Origin: DATDDB01 sp035260545
GTDB taxonomy: Bacteria > Pseudomonadota > Gammaproteobacteria > Burkholderiales > Gallionellaceae
DNA length: 36,945 bases
Direction of reading: 5' to 3'
Assembly: GCA_035260545.1 (NCBI GenBank)
Contig: DATFUZ010000003.1
Coordinates: forward strand, 1-36,945
The notes below the pieces were generated by a model. The model did no database searches. It was not told the origin of the DNA and worked only from the letters and a program-made list of their open reading frames with translations. Positions 16,028-24,978 of this stretch are shown here, one piece after another. The position numbers and the translations under genes were made by a program. The stretch's first letter is position 1; the number at the start of each line of letters is the position of its first letter.

Positions 16028-16042
16028 CTCCGGTCGCGCGCC

Positions 16043-16858
16043 TCAGCCGAACTGATAGCCGGAAAACATCTTGCCGAACATCTGCTCCCGGTAGGTTATG
16101 CGCCCGGCATCGTCTCCGGCGGCGCCGGCGGCCACCATCAGCGGCAGCAGGTGTTCGGCACGGGGGTGTGCGGCGCGCGCGCCAGGCGCATCGTGCCACT
16201 GCGTAAGCAAGCGCTCGCGCTCGGCTCGCGGCGCCTGCACTGCATGGCCTAGCCATTCGTCGAATTGCGCCGAGAGCGCGCCGGCGTCCGGGCTGGGTGA
16301 GAAGAACTCGCTCAGGTTGTGGTAGCTGTTGCCGCTGCCTACGATGAGCACACCCTCGTCTCGCAGCGGCGCGAGGGCACGGCCGATTGCCAGGTGCCGC
16401 GCCGCATCGAGATGGTGCAGCAGCGAGAGCTGCACTATGGGCATGTCGGCCTCGGGGTAAATCAGCTTGAACGGCACGAACACGCCATGGTCCAGCCCGC
16501 GCCCGTGTTCCTCCGCCGCAGGCATGCCCGCGGCGCGCAGCAGTTCTAGCGCGCGCGCGGCTACGCGGGCCGAACCGTGCGCCGGATAGGTCAATTGGTA
16601 GGTGTGTTCCGGAAAACCGTAGTAGTCATACAGCAGGGTATGGTTGTCCGCGCTCAGCACCGTGGGCACGCTGCACTCCCAATGGCCCGAAATCACCAGC
16701 ACCGCTTGCGGCCGTTCGCCCACGGCATCGGGAATTCCGCGCAGAAAGGCCGCCATGTTGTCCCAAAGCGTGGGCGGATAACCGGGGAACGGCTCCATGA
16801 AGAAGCACGGCCCGCCGCCATGCGGGATGTACAGCGCAGGAAAGTGAAAGGCAGACAT
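16043..16858 (-). CDS. Extradiol ring-cleavage dioxygenase, DODA/LigB (YgiD) family
   Basis: 271 residues. The metal-binding and active-site motifs of the DODA-type class III dioxygenases appear in order: YIPHGGGPCFF (residues 9-19), ISGHWECS, GLDHGVFVPFKLIYPEAD, and GSGNSYHNLSEF. Family members cleave catechol-type rings (4,5-DOPA and related) using Fe(II) or Zn(II) bound by His residues. The natural substrate here is unknown. I chose ATG 16858 because a GGAG sits seven bases before it; the frame extends upstream but those residues (MGIGEPLRRRDCM...) are not family-like. The protein lies alone, divergent from the Arg-rich gene. Confidence 0.9.
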   Translation of the reverse strand: MSAFHFPALYIPHGGGPCFFMEPFPGYPPTLWDNMAAFLRGIPDAVGERPQAVLVISGHWECSVPTVLSADNHTLLYDYYGFPEHTYQLTYPAHGSARVAARALELLRAAGMPAAEEHGRGLDHGVFVPFKLIYPEADMPIVQLSLLHHLDAARHLAIGRALAPLRDEGVLIVGSGNSYHNLSEFFSPSPDAGALSAQFDEWLGHAVQAPRAERERLLTQWHDAPGARAAHPRAEHLLPLMVAAGAAGDDAGRITYREQMFGKMFSGYQFG

Positions 16859-16969
16859 GCGGCCACTCCGTTCGGACAGTTTGACGCTATGGTACCCCGA
16901 ATCGCGCATGCAGTCGCGCCGCCGCAACGGCTCGCCAATGCCCAATCATTCGCGCGCCGTCAACGATAG

Positions 16970-16975
16970 TATAAT
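16970..16975 (+). promoter_or_regulatory. Perfect -10 box upstream of the Arg-rich gene
   Basis: TATAAT lies 75 bases before the ATG at 17051 and on the same strand. No good -35 hexamer is visible at 16-18 bases, so this is a candidate only. Confidence 0.4.
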
Positions 16976-17050
16976 GCCGTGCGCTGTAACACCTACCGGG
17001 GCAAGCATGTCCGATGCACCGGGCATTCACCCAACCACAAGGAGTTGTCC

Positions 17051-17455
17051 ATGAGCAGGACGAACCGTATGGCATTCGCACTGCTGACCCTGGCCGCATC
17101 GGCGGCCTATGCCTCCACCCCAATGATGACGCCCGGATCGATCGGTGGCGGCGCCGTGGCCCAGCCGCGGACCACGGGTTCCGGCCCGGGCGCCATGACG
17201 CAGCAGCCCCGTGCCGCAGCGCCCCAGCCCGCCCCCGCTCCAGGCGCTCTGCCCGGCCAGCGTATGGCGCCGAACGCCACAGCGCCCGCGAACACGCGCG
17301 CGGGGCGCATGGACGGTCGCCGCGACTTCGGGCGCGACCGGCGCGAAGACAGGCGTGAGTTCCGGCATGAGCGCCGCAGGGACCGGCGGGAATTCAGACG
17401 CGACCGGCGCGAGGACCGGCGGGAATTCAGACGCGAGCGCAGGGAAGGCCGCTAA
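17051..17455 (+). CDS. Exported arginine-rich repeat protein, function unknown
   Basis: 134 residues: a signal peptide (MSRTNRMAFALLTLAASAAYA), a Pro/Ala/Gly-rich linker (about 25-85), then a highly charged tail (about 88-134) built from three 11-residue repeats of the form DRREFRxxRRx. At DNA level a 23-base unit repeats perfectly at 17381-17403 and 17414-17436, period 33. AAGGAG six bases before the ATG sets the start. The tail would form a strongly basic, amphipathic or coiled helix able to bind nucleic acid, heparin-like polymers or membrane lipids; none of this is shown. Similar short Arg/Asp/Glu-repeat periplasmic proteins occur in many proteobacteria without assigned roles. Confidence 0.8.
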   Translation: MSRTNRMAFALLTLAASAAYASTPMMTPGSIGGGAVAQPRTTGSGPGAMTQQPRAAAPQPAPAPGALPGQRMAPNATAPANTRAGRMDGRRDFGRDRREDRREFRHERRRDRREFRRDRREDRREFRRERREGR

Positions 17456-17525
17456 CGCGGCGCAGCGCCCTGCAGCATGGCTGCCGGCGCCCGGCCACGC
17501 GAAGCGGACGATTCACTGAATTCTG

Positions 17526-17549
17526 GAGAGGCGCAAGCAACGGCCTCTC
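17526..17549. terminator. Hairpin between convergent genes, possible bidirectional terminator
   Basis: GAGAGGC, a ten-base loop, then GCCTCTC, lying between the Arg-rich gene (plus) and the methyltransferase gene (minus). There is no T tract on either side, so only the stem and the convergent context support it. Confidence 0.35.
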
Positions 17550-17572
17550 ACCTTCACCTTGCTGATAAACCC

Positions 17573-18181
17573 TTAAACCGGGCGCTTGCGCGCCGCCAGA
17601 TCGATCAGCGCAGACATGCCATGATGCCCCGCGCCTTCGCGTATGATGGCGTCGTGCTCCGCAAAATGCAGCCATTCCATATCCCCGAATGACTCGCGCA
17701 GCAGCGCCTCGGTATACATGTTCTCCGCGACCGGCGGACCGCCGGTCTTGAACTCGAGCTGGCGCGGCGTATAGCCCTGCAGCAACAGCAGGCCGCCGGG
17801 CTTGAGACAGCGCTTGATGCTGGCGAACATCTGCGCGCGCAGCGCCGGACCGGCGAACTGGATGAAGATCGCCGCCACCACATCGAAGCGCTCCTCACCC
17901 CATTCCCAATGCTCGAGATCGGCCTGTTCGAAATCGATCCGCACATGGCGCCGCTCGGCCAGCTTTTTGGCCTTATCCAGCGCCACCTGGGAGCCTTCCA
18001 CGGAAAGCACCTGCAGATCATGCTGCGCCAGCCAGACGCCGTTGCGGCCCTCGCCGTCCGCAACCGCGAGGCAGTTCAGCCCCGGCTGCAGCAGATGCCG
18101 CTGCGAGACCAGAAAAGCATTCGGTTCAGTCCCGAAAAGATATTCGTCGCCCGCATAACGCTCATCCCACGTGGTTGCCAT
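17573..18181 (-). CDS. Class I SAM-dependent methyltransferase, TehB-like
   Basis: 202 residues starting MATTWDERYAGDEYLFGTEP. The opening WDERYxxxEYxxGxxPNxFL is a hallmark of the TehB/UbiE-like small-molecule methyltransferases. Motif I appears as CLAVADGEGRNGVWLA, a variant of the usual DLGCGEGRN, then SVEGSQVALDKAKKLA, FDVVAAIFIQFAG and LKPGGLLLLQGY. The substrate is unknown (tellurite, thiol or a metabolite). An excellent AGGAGG lies seven bases before the ATG, and its first 20 bases overlap the 3' end of the RND pump gene, so it is coupled to the efflux operon. Confidence 0.85.
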   Translation of the reverse strand: MATTWDERYAGDEYLFGTEPNAFLVSQRHLLQPGLNCLAVADGEGRNGVWLAQHDLQVLSVEGSQVALDKAKKLAERRHVRIDFEQADLEHWEWGEERFDVVAAIFIQFAGPALRAQMFASIKRCLKPGGLLLLQGYTPRQLEFKTGGPPVAENMYTEALLRESFGDMEWLHFAEHDAIIREGAGHHGMSALIDLAARKRPV

Positions 18182-21100
18182 CGTCCCGCCTCCTGATTTG
18201 GTTGTACTTGCGCCCCGCAAAAACGATCACGTCGTCCACCAGCGTGAAGACCACCGGAATGACCAGCAGGCTGAGAAAGGTGGAGGTGATCAGGCCGCCG
18301 ATGACCACCACCGCCATGGGCGAACGGAAGCTGTTGTCGCCCGCGCCGAGGTCGAGCGCGACCGGCAGCATGCCCGCGCCCATCGCCAGCGTGGTCATCA
18401 CGATGGGGCGCGCGCGCTTGCGGCAGGCATCGAGTATGGCGTCCAGGCGGTTCATGCCGCGCGTGCGCCGCGACACGATCGCGTATTCCACCAGCAGGAT
18501 GGAGTTTTTGGTGGCAATGCCCATCAGCATCACGAGGCCGATCATGGCGGGCATCGAGATCGCGGTGCGCGTGACGAAGAGGGCAAGGAAGGCGCCCGGG
18601 ACGGACAGGATGAGCGCCCACAGGATGGTGACAGGCTGCATGAAGTCCTTGAACAGCAGCACCAGCACGATGTATATGCACAGCACGCCGGTGAACATGG
18701 CGAGGCCGAAACTGGCGAACAGCTCCTTCATCATCTCGGCGTCGCCGATGGCGGCAACCTGGACGCCTGGCGGCAGGTTCTTGACGGCAGGCAGCGCATC
18801 CACCGCCTTTTTCACCGCGCCCAGCGGCTGTCCGGCGAGTTCAATCTCAAAAGCGACGTCGCGCTGGCGGTCATAGCGGTCGATCTGCGCCGGCCCGCTT
18901 TCGAGATTGAGCGCGGCGACATTGCCCAGCATCACCGGCCCGCGGGCGCCCGGCACCACCAGGCGCGACAACAGGTTCAGGTCATGGCGCGCGGCGTCGC
19001 GCAGCTTCACCACAATGGGAATCTGGCGGTCGGGCAGGTTGAGCTTGGCGAGATCCTGGTCGTAATCGCCTGCGGTCGCGACGCGCAGCGTGTCGGCGAT
19101 GGCGGCGGTGGTCACGCCCAGGTCGGCAGCGCGCGAAAAGTCCGGACGCACGACGACCTCAGGCCGCAGCACGCTGGAATTGGACACGATGTTGCCGATG
19201 CCGGGTATGGTGCGCAGTTGCTGCTGCACCTTCATGGCATATGTGTCGAGCAGCGCAGGGTCGTCACCGGTGAGCACCAGCTGGTACTTGTCGGACGATG
19301 CGCCCATGCCTATCTTGACGCGCACGCTGGGCAACACGCGCAGCGCCTCGCGCAACTGGTCCTCGATCTGCTGCTTGCTGTACTTGCGATCCGAACGGTC
19401 CAGCAACTGGATTGAAAGCGTGGCGTGCGTCACATCCGGCACGCCGGATATCTCGAATGCATTGCCGCCGGAGGAGCCGCCGCCGATGGCGGTGTAGATA
19501 TGAGTCACTTCCGGGTTGCGCTGTATGATCATTCGCGCCTGCTCGGCGAGCACATACGTGTCGTGCAGGCGGGTGCCGGGCGGCGTGGTGAGCGTCACCT
19601 GGGTCTGGTTCTCGTTATCCTTGGGCTGGAATGCAGTGGGCAGCGTCTTCGCCAGGCCCAGCGCGCCGAAGAAGAACAGCGCGGTCAACACCAGCGTGAC
19701 CAGCCGGTGGCTGAGGCACCAGCGCGCCCAACCCAGGTAGCGCTTGAGCCAGGCGGGCAGGTCGTGCGACACGCGTGGCTTGAGGATGTAGGCCGACATC
19801 ATCGGGGTGAGCAGGCGCGCCACCACCAGCGAGAACAGCACGGCCACCGCCGCAGTCCACCCGAACTGGACAAAGAACCGTCCCGGCACGCCGCTCATGA
19901 AGGCGGTGGGCAGGAACACCGCCACCAGGGTGAGGGTGGTGGCGATTACCGCCATGCCGATCTCGTCGGCTGCCTGCATCGCCGCATCGTAGGGCTTCTT
20001 GCCCATTTCCAGGTGACGCATGATGTTTTCGATCTCGACGATGGCGTCGTCCACCAGCACCCCCACCACCAGCGACAGGGCGAGCAGCGTGACCATGCTG
20101 ATCGTGAAACCGAGCAGGTACATGACGGCGAAGGTGGGAATGACGGCCAGCGGCAGGGCTGTGGCCGCGACCAGCGTGGCACGTGCGTTGCGCAGGAAGA
20201 ACACCACCACCAGCACCGCCAGCGCCGCGCCCTCGAAGATCATCTGCATCGAGCCCTTGTACGCATCGGACACCCGGTCGACGAGGTTGAACACACGCGC
20301 GGTAGTGGTCTCGGGATGGTTTTTCTTGAGGCGGGCCAGCGCGTCGGCAACCCCCTTGGCCACCTCGACGTCGCCCGCCCCCAGCGCGCGCGTGATCTCG
20401 AAGCCCACGACCGGGACGCCGTCCAGCAGGGCGGCGGAGCGCCGCTCGGCGATGGTATCGGACACATCGGCGACCTCGTTCAAACGGACGTGGCGGCCAT
20501 CGCGCAGGCTGATCTCCATCTGCGCGAGCTGGTCCGCGGTCTTGACGGTCGCCACCGTGCGCACGGATTGCTCCTCGTCACCCAGGTCGGTGCGGCCGCC
20601 GGGCGCTTCCTGCTGGATCTGGCGCAGTTGCTGCGAAATTTCGGTGGCGGTGACATTGAGCGCCAGCATCTTGACCGGATCGAGCGCAACATGCACCTGG
20701 CGCGTGACGCCGCCCACCCGCGCCACGTTGCCCACGCCCTTGACGCCGAGCAGCAGGCGGGTGACGTCGTTGTCCACGAACCAGGAAAGCTGCTCCTCGT
20801 TCATGTTGGGCGCGGCAATGGAATAAGTGAGCATGGGCTTGCCGGAAAGCTCGACCTTGGTGATCGTCGGGTCCTTCATCTCGCGCGGCAGGTCGCTGCG
20901 GATGCGCGAGACGGCGGAACGCACGTCATCCAGCGCCTCGCGCGAATTGCGCTCGAGATGGAATTCGGCATTGATGATCGCGCTGCCATCCCGGACCTGG
21001 GTGTAAATGTGCTTCAGCCCCTGGGTGCCGGCGAGCGCATTTTCGATCTTGCGCGCGACCTCTACCTCCATCTGGTCGGGCGAGGCGCCGGGCAGCGTGC

Positions 21101-21245
21101 AGCTCACCGTGACCATGGGCAGGTCGACGTCCGGGAAGAGCTGGATCTTCATGGCCTTGAATGCCATGAGGCCCAGAAGGGCAAGCATGGCGAAGCCGAG
21201 CACTGCCGGAATGGGATTGCGGATGGACCAGGCCGAAACGTTCAT
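18162..21245 (-). CDS. HAE1-type RND efflux pump inner-membrane subunit (AcrB/MdtBC-like)
   Basis: 1,027 residues, normal for an AcrB-type trimer. It starts MNVSAWSIRNPIPAVLGFAM, has the large periplasmic loops with SGGNAFEISGVPD, and two sets of membrane helices. TM4 holds the proton-relay Asp pair (GVLVDDAIVEIENIMRHLE), and TM10 holds the Lys (GIATKNSILLVEYA). The pump exports hydrophobic or amphiphilic compounds by proton exchange; specificity is unknown. The adaptor gene lies ten bases upstream on the same strand and the methyltransferase overlaps its end. No outer-membrane TolC-type gene is present in the window. Confidence 0.95.
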   Translation of the reverse strand: MNVSAWSIRNPIPAVLGFAMLALLGLMAFKAMKIQLFPDVDLPMVTVSCTLPGASPDQMEVEVARKIENALAGTQGLKHIYTQVRDGSAIINAEFHLERNSREALDDVRSAVSRIRSDLPREMKDPTITKVELSGKPMLTYSIAAPNMNEEQLSWFVDNDVTRLLLGVKGVGNVARVGGVTRQVHVALDPVKMLALNVTATEISQQLRQIQQEAPGGRTDLGDEEQSVRTVATVKTADQLAQMEISLRDGRHVRLNEVADVSDTIAERRSAALLDGVPVVGFEITRALGAGDVEVAKGVADALARLKKNHPETTTARVFNLVDRVSDAYKGSMQMIFEGAALAVLVVVFFLRNARATLVAATALPLAVIPTFAVMYLLGFTISMVTLLALSLVVGVLVDDAIVEIENIMRHLEMGKKPYDAAMQAADEIGMAVIATTLTLVAVFLPTAFMSGVPGRFFVQFGWTAAVAVLFSLVVARLLTPMMSAYILKPRVSHDLPAWLKRYLGWARWCLSHRLVTLVLTALFFFGALGLAKTLPTAFQPKDNENQTQVTLTTPPGTRLHDTYVLAEQARMIIQRNPEVTHIYTAIGGGSSGGNAFEISGVPDVTHATLSIQLLDRSDRKYSKQQIEDQLREALRVLPSVRVKIGMGASSDKYQLVLTGDDPALLDTYAMKVQQQLRTIPGIGNIVSNSSVLRPEVVVRPDFSRAADLGVTTAAIADTLRVATAGDYDQDLAKLNLPDRQIPIVVKLRDAARHDLNLLSRLVVPGARGPVMLGNVAALNLESGPAQIDRYDRQRDVAFEIELAGQPLGAVKKAVDALPAVKNLPPGVQVAAIGDAEMMKELFASFGLAMFTGVLCIYIVLVLLFKDFMQPVTILWALILSVPGAFLALFVTRTAISMPAMIGLVMLMGIATKNSILLVEYAIVSRRTRGMNRLDAILDACRKRARPIVMTTLAMGAGMLPVALDLGAGDNSFRSPMAVVVIGGLITSTFLSLLVIPVVFTLVDDVIVFAGRKYNQIRRRDDGNHVG

Positions 21246-21255
21246 GCGGCCGGCC

Positions 21256-22191
21256 TTATTGCTTTACGATTTGCACGACATCGCCTTCGGTCAGGAAGGC
21301 GCCGCCGCTTTCGACCACCTGCTCGGTCGGCTTCAATCCCTTGCGGATCTGCACCCTGTCCCCCAGATGCTGGCCGGTAAGCACGGAGCGCTCGTGCACA
21401 CGGCCGCTCGCATCCACCACCAGCACAAAGGTCTCAGTGCCGCGCTGCATCACGGCAGTCTGCGGCAGGGTCTCGACCCGCCGCTTGCCGCCGCTGATGT
21501 CGAAGGTGCCGCGCGCGAACGCGCCCGCGACGATGCCGCGGCTGTCCTGCAGCGAAACCAGCGCCAGGCCATAGCGGGTTTTAGGATCTACCGAAGGGGA
21601 GACGGCGCGCACCCAGCCCTTGACCTCGTGCCCCTCGCCCAAGCGGACGATGACGGTCATGCCGCGGTGCAAATCCATCAGCTCCTCCGCGGTGAGTTCG
21701 GGATGCCATTCCAGCCTCCCCTGGCGGATCAGGCGGAAAAGCTCGACGCCGGGACGCGGCATGGTGCCCACCGTCGCTTCCGCAGCCGAGATGATGCCTG
21801 CATCCGGCGCCACGATGCGGCCCTGCACCAGGCCGCGCCTGGCCACCGGGCCAACGCCGTTATCCAGAGTGGCCAGCACCTGCCCCTGTTTTACGCGGTC
21901 GCCCAGGCTGACCTTCACTTCGGCGATGCGCAGTCCCTGCACCTGCGCGGTAATGACCGCCTCCTGCCACGGCATGATGCTGCCGGTCGCGAGCAGTGTG
22001 CGCGCCCATTTATCATCGCGCAGTTTGGTGGTGGTGACGGTGAGCGCAGGCCGCCCCGCAACCGGCGCTTCCGCCTGGTGCGCCCTGCTGTTCTTCGCGA
22101 TCATGATCGCCGCGGCGATCGCCACGGCCAGCAGCAGGATGGCGACGACGGGTTTGCGTCGCCCTGCCGTATCGTTCAGTTGTGCATGCAT
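21256..22191 (-). CDS. RND periplasmic adaptor (membrane fusion protein) lacking the coiled-coil hairpin
   Basis: 311 residues: an N-terminal membrane anchor (VVAILLLAVAIAAAIMIA), a lipoyl half (AVITAQVQGLRIAEVKVSLGDRVKQGQVLATLDNG), then directly the second lipoyl half (GRIVAPDAGIISAAEATVGT), a beta-barrel and the membrane-proximal domain ending VVQIVKQ. Only about ten residues (VGPVARRGLV) separate the two lipoyl halves, where relatives carry a hairpin of roughly 60-90 residues that docks on the outer-membrane channel. The reading frame is intact through this junction. Adaptors normally link the RND pump to TolC, so this one may not reach it. Confidence 0.88.
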   Translation of the reverse strand: MHAQLNDTAGRRKPVVAILLLAVAIAAAIMIAKNSRAHQAEAPVAGRPALTVTTTKLRDDKWARTLLATGSIMPWQEAVITAQVQGLRIAEVKVSLGDRVKQGQVLATLDNGVGPVARRGLVQGRIVAPDAGIISAAEATVGTMPRPGVELFRLIRQGRLEWHPELTAEELMDLHRGMTVIVRLGEGHEVKGWVRAVSPSVDPKTRYGLALVSLQDSRGIVAGAFARGTFDISGGKRRVETLPQTAVMQRGTETFVLVVDASGRVHERSVLTGQHLGDRVQIRKGLKPTEQVVESGGAFLTEGDVVQIVKQ

Positions 22192-22433
22192 CTATGGATT
22201 TCCTCGGCGCATCGCGCGTTCCGACAACTCAGGCACTCGACCCAATTCTCAATCGGATCATTTTACCGTAGCGTCGATTCCGTTCATAGACGTGCATTGC
22301 GCTGTTGTGTATCGCGCCGCGCTGCGACGCGCGCGCAAGCGCTTAACCCTGTCGCCGCCATAGGCTAAGTTGCTATTTTTTTTACTTTCTGCTGAAATCG
22401 GGCTCTTTGGAAATTCCTGCGATAGATACTTCA

Positions 22434-23909
22434 ATGCCTGCGAAACTCAGCGACACTGCGCGGCAATCCCTGTTTTTGCAACTGCGCAGCCTGCTTCCGC
22501 AGGACGCGGTGCTGACCGATCCCGAGGATTTGCGCCCGTTCGAATGCGACGGCCTTTCCGTGTATCGCCGCCTGCCGATGGTGGTGGTGCTGCCGGAAAC
22601 CGTGGCGCAAGTACAGGCCATTGCGCGGCTGTGCAGCGAGCGGAATATTCCGCTGGTCGCGCGTGGCGCTGGCACCGGCCTTTCGGGCGGCGCGCTGCCG
22701 CAGGATGATGGCGTGCTGCTCAGCCTGGCGAAGCTGAACCGCATTCTGCACATCGACGCGGTGAATGCCACGGCCACCGTTCAGCCGGGCGTGCGCAATC
22801 TGGCGGTTTCGCAGGCGGCCGCGCCGTACGGGCTCTACTACGCGCCCGACCCTTCGTCGCAGATCGCCTGCACCATAGGCGGCAACGTCGCGGAGAATTC
22901 CGGCGGCGTGCACTGCCTCAAGTACGGATTGACCGTGCATAACATCCTCCAGTTGAAGGTGGTCACGGTGGACGGCGAACTGCTCACCGTCGGCGCCGAA
23001 ACCCTGGATGCGCCGGGCTACGATCTGCTGGCGCTGATGACGGGGTCGGAAGGCCTGCTGGGCATCATCGTCGAGGTGACGGTGCGGCTGCTGCCCAGGC
23101 CGGAACGCGCGCAAGTAGTGCTCGCCGCCTTCGACGACGTAGCACGGGCGGGCGAAGCCGTGGGCGCGATCATCGCCGCCGGCATCATCCCCGCAGGCCT
23201 GGAGATGATGGATAAACTGGCGATCAGCGCCGCCGAGGATTTTGCCCACGCGGGCTATCCGCGCGATGCGGCGGCCATCCTGCTGTGCGAACTGGATGGA
23301 ACCAATGCCGAAGTGTCCGAACACATCCACGCCGTGCACGCCATTCTCGCCGCGCAGGGGGCGACCGAGGTGCGCACCGCCGCCGACGAAGCAGAGCGCC
23401 AATTATTCTGGAAAGGACGCAAGTCCGCCTTTCCGGCCGTGGGCCGCCTGTCGCCGGACTACTATTGCATGGACGGCACCATTCCGCGCCGGCAGTTGCC
23501 GCGCGTGCTGGAAGCGATCAGCCGCTGGTCCGCGGAATATGGGCTGCCTGTCGCCAACGTATTCCATGCCGGCGACGGCAATCTGCACCCGCTGATCCTG
23601 TTCGATGCCAACAAGCCGGGCGAACTGGCGCGCACCGAAGACTTCGGCCGCAGGATCCTCGAACTGTGCATCGAGGTTGGCGGCACCATCACCGGCGAGC
23701 ACGGCGTAGGCATGGAAAAACTCGACACCATGTGCGTGCAGTTCCAGGCGGCGGAACTGGCGCAGTTCCATGCCGTGAAGGAAGCCTTCGACCCGCAGGG
23801 TCTGCTCAATCCCGGCAAGGCCGTCCCCACCCTGCACCGCTGCGCCGAATTCGGCGCCATGCATGTGCATCACGGACAACTCGCGCATCCCGAACTGGAG
23901 CGCTTCTGA
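22434..23909 (+). CDS. glcD: Glycolate oxidase FAD subunit GlcD
   Basis: 491 residues. The FAD-binding PCMH-type domain includes PLVARGAGTGLSGGALPQ near residues 77-94, GGNVAENSGGVHCLKYG, and TGSEGLLGIIVEVTVRLLP. The C-terminal substrate domain has NVFHAGDGNLHPLI and GTITGEHGVGMEKL. GlcD oxidises glycolate to glyoxylate with GlcE and GlcF, passing electrons to the quinone pool. I chose ATG 22434 (MPAKLSDTARQ); a TTG at 22407 is possible but adds nine residues without a better ribosome site. The gene is divergent from the RND operon, and its stop overlaps the glcE ATG by one base. Confidence 0.94.
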   Translation: MPAKLSDTARQSLFLQLRSLLPQDAVLTDPEDLRPFECDGLSVYRRLPMVVVLPETVAQVQAIARLCSERNIPLVARGAGTGLSGGALPQDDGVLLSLAKLNRILHIDAVNATATVQPGVRNLAVSQAAAPYGLYYAPDPSSQIACTIGGNVAENSGGVHCLKYGLTVHNILQLKVVTVDGELLTVGAETLDAPGYDLLALMTGSEGLLGIIVEVTVRLLPRPERAQVVLAAFDDVARAGEAVGAIIAAGIIPAGLEMMDKLAISAAEDFAHAGYPRDAAAILLCELDGTNAEVSEHIHAVHAILAAQGATEVRTAADEAERQLFWKGRKSAFPAVGRLSPDYYCMDGTIPRRQLPRVLEAISRWSAEYGLPVANVFHAGDGNLHPLILFDANKPGELARTEDFGRRILELCIEVGGTITGEHGVGMEKLDTMCVQFQAAELAQFHAVKEAFDPQGLLNPGKAVPTLHRCAEFGAMHVHHGQLAHPELERF

Positions 23910-24973
23910 TGCACGGCACCGACCTTACCACTGAACTGCAGCAGCAGGTGTTGCAGGCTGCGCAGGCTGGCACCGCGCTCGACCTGCGCGGCGGCGGCAG
24001 CAAGACTTTCCTCGGACGCCATGTCGCGGGCGCGCCGCTCGAGATCGGCAATCATTGCGGCATCGTCGATTATGAACCGCGCGAATTGGTGATCACCGCA
24101 CGCGCCGGCACGCGGATGACCGAAATCAATTCGGCGCTGGCGGAAGCAGGACAGATGCTTGCATTCGAGCCGCCGCTGTTCGGCGCGGATGCCACGCTGG
24201 GCGGTGTGCTTTCCTGCGGCCTGTCCGGACCGCGCCGCCCTTACGCTGGAGCGGCACGCGACTTCACGCTGGGCTGCCGGATGATTAACGGCCATGGCGA
24301 GGTGCTGCGCTTCGGCGGACAGGTGATGAAGAATGTCGCCGGTTACGATGTGCCGCGGCTGATGGTCGGCGCATACGGCACGCTCGGCATATTGCTCGAA
24401 GCCAGCCTCAAGGTGTTGCCGCGCCCGGCCGCCCGCATCACCCTGGCCTACGAATGCGATGCACATGCGGCCATACACAAAATGAGCAGCCTGCTGTCCC
24501 AGCCCTATCCCGTGGATGCCGCATCTTTCCATGGCGAACTGTGCCGCGTGCGCCTGAGCGGCAGTGCCGAGGCGGTCCGCCACGCGCGCGCGCAGCTCGG
24601 GGGCGAAGCCGTTCCCGACGGCGACGCATTCTGGCAGGCGCTCAACGAGCAGCAACTGTCTTTCTTCACCACCGCCCCCGCGCTCTACCGTGTCATGGTC
24701 AAGCCCGACACTCCACCGCTGCCCATCGAGGGGAAGTGGTTGCTCGACTGGGGCGGCGCGCAGCGCTGGCTCGTCACCGACCAGCCGCTCGACGTCGTGC
24801 GGCGGCAGGCGGCAGCGGCGGGCGGACATGCGACGGTGTTTCGCGGCGGCAATCGCGACGGCGAGGTGTTTTCTCCGCCTGCCGGCGCGCTGCTCACGCT
24901 CATGCGCAGGCTCAAGCACAGCTTCGACCCGCAGGGCATTTTCAATCCCGGGCGCCTCTACGCCGACTTCTGA
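23909..24973 (+). CDS. glcE: Glycolate oxidase FAD-binding subunit GlcE
   Basis: 354 residues, a shortened PCMH-type FAD protein typical of GlcE. Visible motifs are LDLRGGGSKTFLGR (about 25-38), DATLGGVLSCGLSGPRRP, GGQVMKNVAGYDVPRLMVG and the C-terminal RRLKHSFDPQGIFNPGRLYADF. It forms the catalytic complex with GlcD and GlcF. The ATG overlaps the glcD TGA (TGATG), so the two are translationally coupled. GlcF follows five bases after its stop. Confidence 0.94.
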   Translation: MHGTDLTTELQQQVLQAAQAGTALDLRGGGSKTFLGRHVAGAPLEIGNHCGIVDYEPRELVITARAGTRMTEINSALAEAGQMLAFEPPLFGADATLGGVLSCGLSGPRRPYAGAARDFTLGCRMINGHGEVLRFGGQVMKNVAGYDVPRLMVGAYGTLGILLEASLKVLPRPAARITLAYECDAHAAIHKMSSLLSQPYPVDAASFHGELCRVRLSGSAEAVRHARAQLGGEAVPDGDAFWQALNEQQLSFFTTAPALYRVMVKPDTPPLPIEGKWLLDWGGAQRWLVTDQPLDVVRRQAAAAGGHATVFRGGNRDGEVFSPPAGALLTLMRRLKHSFDPQGIFNPGRLYADF

Positions 24974-24978
24974 TTGCC

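Noticed and set aside
19425..21380. A 651-codon plus-strand frame opposite the RND pump gene
   Set aside because: His/Gln/Arg-rich shadow of a well-supported RND gene.
24454..24978. Upstream extension of the glcF frame inside glcE
   Set aside because: glcE coding is clear in another frame; glcF begins at ATG 24979 just before its first iron-sulfur motif.
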